This document shows, in pieces, positions 31,222-35,518 of a DNA stretch of 35,518 nt. Below the pieces are notes generated by a model. That model was not told the origin of the DNA and did not search any database. It saw only the letters and a program-made list of their open reading frames with translations. Positions within the stretch are counted from its first letter, which is position 1. Each line of letters opens with the position of its first letter. Source of the DNA: Brevundimonas sp. (GTDB lineage Bacteria > Pseudomonadota > Alphaproteobacteria > Caulobacterales > Caulobacteraceae); contig JADCBH010000079.1 of the NCBI GenBank assembly GCA_020253595.1, positions 1 to 35,518 of the forward strand. Direction: 5' to 3'. A program made the translations under genes and the position numbers.

Positions 31222-31997
31222 GCCGCCAGTCGCTCCAGGATCCGGTCGCGCAAAACCGCGTCGATGCCCAGCGCCTGCTCGAGATAGGCGTCGATCGAGC
31301 CGTGCCGCGTCTCCATGGCCTGGATGGCGGAATGCAGATAGGCGGCCTCCACCCCCATGAAGGCGACGACCGCGTCGTGGGAGGCGGTCCGGCCGGTAAA
31401 GGCCTTCAACTGCTCGGCGATGCCGGGCGCGCGCGCCTCCAGGTCCACCGCCCGGTTGGTCAGCAGATAGTCCTCCATCAGGTCGTCGTGCGAAACGCCG
31501 AGCAGATGGTGTGTCAGGGCGGCCAGCATCCCCGTGCGGTCCTTGCCCGCTGCGCAGTGGATCAGGACCGGCCGGTCGCTGTCGGCCACGGCGCGAAAGT
31601 AGCGCGAGAACAGATCCAGATGCGCCGGCGCGAAGGGCAGGACACGATAGGTGTCGGTCATGAACCGCCGACCGCTGTCCGGCGTGAGGTCTGCGGTCTT
31701 CAGGAAGGTGATGTGCGGGGCCTCGCCCGCCTCATCCAGATCGCTCTCGATGACCACGCCGGTAAAGTTGGCGGCGCGCTTGGAGGGTTGGCGGCGGCGC
31801 TCGACCGGTCGGCGCAAGTCGATGACCACACCGAAGTCGATCGCCGCCAGCCGTTCCAGATCCGCCTCGGTCACGCCCGCGTGGTGCGCCGAACGGAACA
31901 GGGCCCCTATACGGACATGCCCCCCTGCCGCGGTGGCGTAGTCGCCGTAGTCCCGAAAGTTGTCGAGAGCGTCAAAGACATGGATGCGGCTGGCCAT
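31218..31997 (-). CDS. Tyrosine-protein-phosphatase-like protein
   Basis: The 259-residue protein has the cysteine-phosphatase active site VLIHCAAGKDRTGML, with nucleophile C148 and R154 in the HCx5R loop. The GKDRTG form is typical of bacterial atypical dual-specificity/lipid phosphatases of the Y_phosphatase3 type. Its N-terminus (FDALDNFRDYGDYATAAGGH, then LFRSAHHAGVTEADLERL) and the general-acid-loop region VVIDLRRPVERRR match that family. It overlaps pabB by 4 nt at its end, so the two genes are translated from one message. The substrate, protein phosphotyrosine or phosphoinositide-like lipid, cannot be decided here. Confidence 0.88.
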   Translation of the reverse strand: MASRIHVFDALDNFRDYGDYATAAGGHVRIGALFRSAHHAGVTEADLERLAAIDFGVVIDLRRPVERRRQPSKRAANFTGVVIESDLDEAGEAPHITFLKTADLTPDSGRRFMTDTYRVLPFAPAHLDLFSRYFRAVADSDRPVLIHCAAGKDRTGMLAALTHHLLGVSHDDLMEDYLLTNRAVDLEARAPGIAEQLKAFTGRTASHDAVVAFMGVEAAYLHSAIQAMETRHGSIDAYLEQALGIDAVLRDRILERLAA

Positions 31998-32042
31998 GCC
32001 CTCCCTATAGGGGCGGCGCGCCCGGCGGGCGAGGGGGACCGT

Positions 32043-32345
32043 TCAGCGCGGTTGAACCAGTCCCGCCATGGCGTCAAGGTAGGCGACGAAGGCCTTGCGC
32101 CCTGTGTCGGTCATCGAGGCCTCAGTCAGGGGCTTTCGTCCCACGAACCGCTTGGTCACGGTAACGAACCCGGCTTCTTCCAGCTTTCTCAGGTGGACCG
32201 AGAGATTGCCGTCCGTGGCCTGGAGCCGCGCCTTTAGGGTGGTGAAGTCCGCGCTCTCCACACCCGACAGGGCCGCCATGATGCCTAGCCGCATCCGTCC
32301 GTGGATGACGTCGTCGATGCGGGCGATGTCGAAATCGTCCGGCAT
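32043..32345 (-). CDS. Winged-helix transcriptional regulator (MarR/ArsR-like, HTH_34 type)
   Basis: This is a 100-residue, one-domain DNA-binding protein. After the N-terminal IDDVIHGRMRLGIMAALSGV come the DNA-reading segment FTTLKARLQATDGNLSVHLRKL, the wing (AGFVTVTKRFVGRKPLTEASM), and a closing helix (TGRKAFVAYLDAMAGLV). This order fits the short winged-helix family that has a dimer of single domains. It is the last of three genes in an apparent minus-strand operon, two nt behind the membrane-protein gene. Repression of its own operon is likely but inferred. Confidence 0.87.
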   Translation of the reverse strand: MPDDFDIARIDDVIHGRMRLGIMAALSGVESADFTTLKARLQATDGNLSVHLRKLEEAGFVTVTKRFVGRKPLTEASMTDTGRKAFVAYLDAMAGLVQPR

Positions 32346-32347
32346 GG

Positions 32348-32968
32348 TCAGGCCTTCGCCGCTCGCATGAGCAGGAAACCCGGCAGGGCCATCAGACCGA
32401 ACAGCGCTACGGCGTAGGCCAGATACTGCCAGCTCGTGCCGGACAGGACCGCAAGCGCGGGTGCTGCCGCGAAGGACGCCAGCGCCAGGGTCCACAGAGA
32501 CTTCGAGCGCGTCATTGTGGCCGTGACGGCCCAGCCCACGCCATAGAAGGCCATGATGATCGAAGGGATCACCAGGGACCACTCCGCGACATCGGACTGC
32601 CCCGCCCGGGTCAGGTCGCTGGCGATCAGCGACGTGAACAGGCTGAAGATCCCCCATCCCAGCGCCGACCAGACGATGCCGAAGGCGCGCGTCGCGGCGG
32701 TCTCGACTCCGCCTTCCCGCTTCAGACGTCCGATCAGCACCACGAGTGTCACCAGGAAGACGACGGTTGTGACGCCCCAGATCGCGCCATAGGCGGCCGG
32801 TGACACGGCCAGAATCCCTGCCGTGGTCAGTCCATGGACCAGGCTGCCCGTGCCGAAAATCAGCCCGGCCGCGAACAGGATGGAGCCACCCCGGACGGGC
32901 GCCTTGGTGCCCTCTTCGGCCAGGCCCTTCAGCCAGGCGATGTCGGTCAGTTCGTCGTGGTTGGTCAT
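32348..32968 (-). CDS. Polytopic membrane protein, paralogue of the adjacent upstream gene
   Basis: The 206-residue product has about six hydrophobic helices. It is visibly homologous to the next gene upstream (32986-33555). Both share an FGT motif near the first helix (AAGLIFGTGSLVHG versus AGAVFGTANLFQFG), a YGV-W motif (MAFYGVGWAVTA versus MALYGVAWIIAA) and a C-terminal QYLAY block (WQYLAYAVALFGLMALPGFL versus AQYLAYGLSLFAFALTPGL). The cytoplasmic N-terminus is longer (MTNHDELTDIAWLKGLAEEG). ATG 32968 has AAGGA about 9 nt upstream; an in-frame TTG at 32989 is weaker. Function unknown. Confidence 0.78.
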   Translation of the reverse strand: MTNHDELTDIAWLKGLAEEGTKAPVRGGSILFAAGLIFGTGSLVHGLTTAGILAVSPAAYGAIWGVTTVVFLVTLVVLIGRLKREGGVETAATRAFGIVWSALGWGIFSLFTSLIASDLTRAGQSDVAEWSLVIPSIIMAFYGVGWAVTATMTRSKSLWTLALASFAAAPALAVLSGTSWQYLAYAVALFGLMALPGFLLMRAAKA

Positions 32969-32985
32969 GCGTGTGTGTCCTTGGG

Positions 32986-33555
32986 TCAACGGTCACGCCC
33001 GGACATCAGGATCAGACCTGGCGTCAGGGCGAAGGCGAAAAGAGACAGGCCATAGGCCAGATACTGGGCGGGCGTGCCGAGCAGCAGGGAGATGGCTGCG
33101 CTTGCGCCGAGGCAACCGACGGCGAGCCCGGCGGTCCACAGCGTCCGGGTGCGAACCGCGGCGATGATCCAGGCCACGCCATAAAGAGCCATGCCGACGG
33201 CGGACATCGCCCGCATGATCGTCCAGTCCTTCAGGACAATGGACAGACCCAGCAGAACCAGGGCCCCTCCGATCTGCCCGGCCAGGGTGAAGCGCGACCA
33301 GGCTGCGGCGCGCCGCACCGTCGCGAAGGGCGAGCGGCGCAGGCGGAACAGCACGGTCAGGAAGCCCGCGACCGCCAGCGGCCAGCTGAGGCTCAGCACG
33401 GCCGGGTGCAGATGAAGCAGCCCGCTGAGCACACCGAACTGGAACAGGTTGGCGGTGCCGAACACCGCGCCGGCCAGAACCAGAAACCGCCCGACTGCGG
33501 CCGAAAGCGACGGTTCCGGCGAGGTGGTCGGGAAAGAAACAGCAGCAGCGGTCAT
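32986..33555 (-). CDS. Polytopic membrane protein, first gene of the winged-helix cassette
   Basis: The 189-residue protein has about six helices. It shares the FGT, YGV-W and QYLAY blocks with the following gene, so the pair arose by tandem duplication. The chosen start has a perfect GGAGG 5 nt upstream; an in-frame start at 33576 would be outside the family block. The gene is divergent from the SAM methyltransferase at 33651 and probably transcribed with the next membrane gene and the winged-helix regulator. No catalytic motif is recognised. Function unknown. Confidence 0.8.
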   Translation of the reverse strand: MTAAAVSFPTTSPEPSLSAAVGRFLVLAGAVFGTANLFQFGVLSGLLHLHPAVLSLSWPLAVAGFLTVLFRLRRSPFATVRRAAAWSRFTLAGQIGGALVLLGLSIVLKDWTIMRAMSAVGMALYGVAWIIAAVRTRTLWTAGLAVGCLGASAAISLLLGTPAQYLAYGLSLFAFALTPGLILMSGRDR

Positions 33556-33591
33556 GGGTGCCTCCGGGATGACCAACCACTAGCGAAATAA

Positions 33592-33612
33592 CTTTGTGTT
33601 GTAAAGCACTTT
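33592..33612. promoter_or_regulatory. Possible operator CTTT-N7-AAAG-CA-CTTT in the divergent promoter region
   Basis: In the 95-nt gap between the membrane-protein cassette and the methyltransferase gene, CTTTGTGTTGTAAAG (33592-33606) has CTTT/AAAG arms. It is followed by AAAGCACTTT (33603-33612), giving overlapping inverted repeats. The placement fits an operator for the cassette's own winged-helix regulator. The arms are short, so this is a weak assignment. Confidence 0.3.
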
Positions 33613-33650
33613 TTCGCTGCGCCGGATCGAAGGGCCGTTACAACCGACGG

Positions 33651-34397
33651 ATGGCCCCGGACTACCATCACATCGCCTACCTCGGCGTCGACATCGCCAA
33701 CCCCGTGACGATCGAGGCTGTGCTCGCCATGGCGGACCGCAGCGGCCTTCCCGCCGGGGCCAAGGTGCTGGACATCGGCGCGGGCACGGGCGGCGTTTCG
33801 GCGGCGCTGGCGCGGCGTTTCCGCTACCAGGTCCACGCCATTGAGCGGGATCCCGTCATGGTCTCGCACATCGCCGACAGGGTCGAGCGCGATGGCCTGG
33901 CCGACCGCGTCACCCTGGTTCGCGGCGTCGCTCCACAAGCGCTCGACGTCCTCGCTCCGGCGGACATGATGGTGGCGTTGGGCAGCAGCCGCATCGGCGG
34001 GTCTGACGTCACCACCGCCGCCGGCATGTTTCAGGTCCTGGCGGACCTTCTCGCCAGCCCCGGCTACATCCTGTGGGGCGACCTCACCTGGATCGCCACC
34101 CCCCCGGAGCCCCTGCGCCAGATCGTCAGCCTGTCCAGCATCTATGAGAGCGACGACGGCTGGAAGGCCGCGGCAGAGGCGGCCGGCATGACGTGCGTCT
34201 CGGCCGAACTCTCGCCTCAGGCAGTCTGGGACGATTTTTTCGGCACCGCCGATCGCCGCGTGCGCGACTGGCTCGAGGCCAATCCCGGGGTCGAAGGCCG
34301 GGAGTCGCTCCAGGCTCGCGCCGACCAGATCAGGGCCACGTTCGATTTCGGGCGGCCCTACCTCGGTTTCGGCCTTTATCTGTTCCGAAAGCCCTGA
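33651..34397 (+). CDS. Class I SAM-dependent methyltransferase
   Basis: The 248-residue protein has a clear Rossmann-type SAM site: motif I AKVLDIGAGTGGVSAAL, motif II-like acidic end HAIERDPVMVSHIA, and VTLVRGVAPQALDVLAPADM leading to motif IV. The N-terminal MAPDYHHIAYLGVDIANPVT and the C-terminal GRPYLGFGLYLFRK are not diagnostic of a known substrate class. The frame is open upstream to 33594, but that extension is not family-like; the ribosome site before ATG 33651 is weak. It diverges from the winged-helix/membrane cassette and may share its regulatory gap. The methyl acceptor is unknown. Confidence 0.82.
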   Translation: MAPDYHHIAYLGVDIANPVTIEAVLAMADRSGLPAGAKVLDIGAGTGGVSAALARRFRYQVHAIERDPVMVSHIADRVERDGLADRVTLVRGVAPQALDVLAPADMMVALGSSRIGGSDVTTAAGMFQVLADLLASPGYILWGDLTWIATPPEPLRQIVSLSSIYESDDGWKAAAEAAGMTCVSAELSPQAVWDDFFGTADRRVRDWLEANPGVEGRESLQARADQIRATFDFGRPYLGFGLYLFRKP

Positions 34398-34510
34398 CCG
34401 GTCAGATACAGGCCCCAGAGGGGGCCAGACGCTGCGGAGCGACGGGGCTGGCCCGCTCCATGCAGGGGACCGCGCGAGGGGGACAGTTCGTCCCATTCAG
34501 GACGACCCGT

Positions 34511-35518
34511 ATGCCGTTTTCCATCAGGCCGGTTCAGGAGGGCGATACCGCCCACCTGATGGCGTTGCACGCTTCCGTCGGATGGCCTCGCCGCAGCGAG
34601 GCCGGCTGGCGCTGGCTCATCAACCATCCCGCACGTCTGGAAGCCGGTGCCCCGGCCGGCTGGCTTCTGATCGACGCCAACGGAACGCCGCGCGGCCATA
34701 CCGGCAACTTCGTCCAGACGTTCTGGCGCGGCGACACGATCCTGCACGGAACCAGTGGCTATTCCATCCTGGTCGAACCGGCGGCGCGCGGGCGCAGTCC
34801 CATGCTGCTCAAGCCCTTTGCCGAGCAGCCCGGAGTGTTCGCCCGCTACACCTTCAACGCCAATCCGAAATCCAGCCCCCTGTTCCAACGATACGGACTG
34901 ACGGCCTGGCCTACCACGACCCACGCCCTGAAGCTGGCCTGGCGGCTGGACACCCTGACGTGCGGCGCAGGACGGATCTGGCGCGAGATCGACAGCCGGG
35001 CCCCCCAGTGGGTCGATCCGGACCACGAGTGGTTTCTGAACCGTCGCCTTGCCCACCCCGGTCCACTTGTCCTGCCTGCCGACGTCCGTGTCCTCTGCGA
35101 TCTGGCCGACCACTCCTCGTTTGCCGCCTTCTGGACCGCGCTCAGGGGCGAGGGGCGGCTGATCGCGGACCGTAGCCCGGCGACCCTGCGCTGGCGCCTG
35201 TCGGATCCCGACCAGACGATCGCTCCGCTGCTACTCGCCTTCCATCGCGGGACCGAGATCCGGGGCTACGCCATGGCCATGATGGCCAAGGCCAACAGCA
35301 TCGACCCTCCGGTTCTGGAAATCCTCGACCTCATGGCCCTGCGCGACGAACCTCGCGCCATCCCGGCGCTGATGCAGGCGCTGCTGGCCAATGCCCGCTC
35401 CCTCGGCGCGGCCAAGGTCCGCATCCAGGTCGTCAACGAGACGCTGCTGCGCCAGCTGGGCTCGCTGGCAGCCTCAGCCCGGCGCGAGGGCGGTTGGGGT
35501 CACTGTCACGTGCGCTTC
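34511..35518 (+). CDS. Acetyltransferase-like (GNAT-type) protein, 3' end outside the window
   Basis: An open frame of 336 codons runs from ATG 34511 to the window edge without a stop. It begins MPFSIRPVQEGDTAHLMALH, the first strand of a GNAT domain, then GWPRRSEAGWRWLINHPARL and AGWLLIDANGTPRGHTGNF. It later has GYSILVEPAARGRSPMLLKP, which resembles the acetyl-CoA loop (R-G-R-S), and NPKSSPLFQRYGL. A second half begins about residue 170 and includes TEIRGYAMAMMAKANSIDPP, VLEILDLMALRDE and ALLANARSLGAAKVRIQVVN, which reads like another acetyltransferase half. A two-domain enzyme is likely. The substrate is unknown and the C-terminus is not seen. Confidence 0.7.
   Translation, partial: MPFSIRPVQEGDTAHLMALHASVGWPRRSEAGWRWLINHPARLEAGAPAGWLLIDANGTPRGHTGNFVQTFWRGDTILHGTSGYSILVEPAARGRSPMLLKPFAEQPGVFARYTFNANPKSSPLFQRYGLTAWPTTTHALKLAWRLDTLTCGAGRIWREIDSRAPQWVDPDHEWFLNRRLAHPGPLVLPADVRVLCDLADHSSFAAFWTALRGEGRLIADRSPATLRWRLSDPDQTIAPLLLAFHRGTEIRGYAMAMMAKANSIDPPVLEILDLMALRDEPRAIPALMQALLANARSLGAAKVRIQVVNETLLRQLGSLAASARREGGWGHCHVRF

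Noticed and set aside
34411-34426. Hairpin GGCCCC-AGAG-GGGGCC after the methyltransferase gene.
   Set aside because: The stem is only 6 bp and no T-run follows, so it was not listed as a terminator.

Overview
The window is GC-rich, densely packed and free of obvious mobile DNA. It looks like a chromosomal segment of an alphaproteobacterium of the order Caulobacterales, most likely a Brevundimonas-like member of the Caulobacteraceae. The reasons are the Caulobacter-type gene order pilA-cpaABCDEF-tadBC, an alphaproteobacterial aa3-oxidase operon (coxB-coxA-ctaB-small membrane protein-ctaG-coxC), TTAACC half-sites upstream of pilA, and an L21 with an Ala/Lys tail. The genus is inference. No tRNA, rRNA, CRISPR array, insertion sequence or phage gene was recognised.

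Layout. (1) 1-5.4 kb, minus strand: cytochrome c oxidase subunits II, I and III with heme O synthase (CtaB), the CuB chaperone CtaG/Cox11 and a 56-aa membrane protein. An intrinsic-terminator-like hairpin sits directly against the ctaB start. (2) 5.6-7.3 kb, minus: a cation diffusion facilitator with a His-rich N-terminus and an upstream polytopic membrane protein, behind a promoter whose -35/-10 spacer holds a 13-bp imperfect palindrome. (3) 7.3-12.7 kb, minus: uvrC, a YdeI/OmpD-associated small protein, beta-carbonic anhydrase, pgsA, a cyclopropane-fatty-acid-synthase-type methyltransferase and a CPBP-like membrane protein, closely spaced or overlapping. (4) 12.8-13.8 kb, plus: rplU-rpmA with promoter, leader hairpin and terminator. 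(5) 13.9-18.5 kb: GNAT acetyltransferase, secreted M20 amidohydrolase, thioredoxin-like (2Fe-2S) ferredoxin, two SRPBCC proteins and an MFS transporter.

(6) 18.5-29.97 kb: a complete Tad/Flp type IVc pilus locus. On the minus strand, pilA ends in a strong terminator and is followed by cpaA (prepilin peptidase), cpaB, cpaC (secretin), cpaD (lipoprotein), cpaE (ParA-like), cpaF (ATPase), tadB and tadC. Divergently on the plus strand are a free-standing copy of the CpaC N-terminal domain and two TadE/TadG-type pseudopilins. CpaC and CpaB both carry unusual low-complexity insertions. (7) 29.96-35.5 kb: pabB overlapping a tyrosine-phosphatase-like gene, then a winged-helix regulator with two tandem paralogous membrane proteins, a SAM methyltransferase, and an acetyltransferase-like gene cut by the window end.

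No wholly new multi-gene system is evident; most of the window is core genome. The best leads are the CpaC Thr-rich insertion bracketed by two cysteines, the operator-like palindrome in the metal-exporter promoter, the winged-helix/tandem membrane protein cassette, and the terminator embedded between coxA and ctaB.
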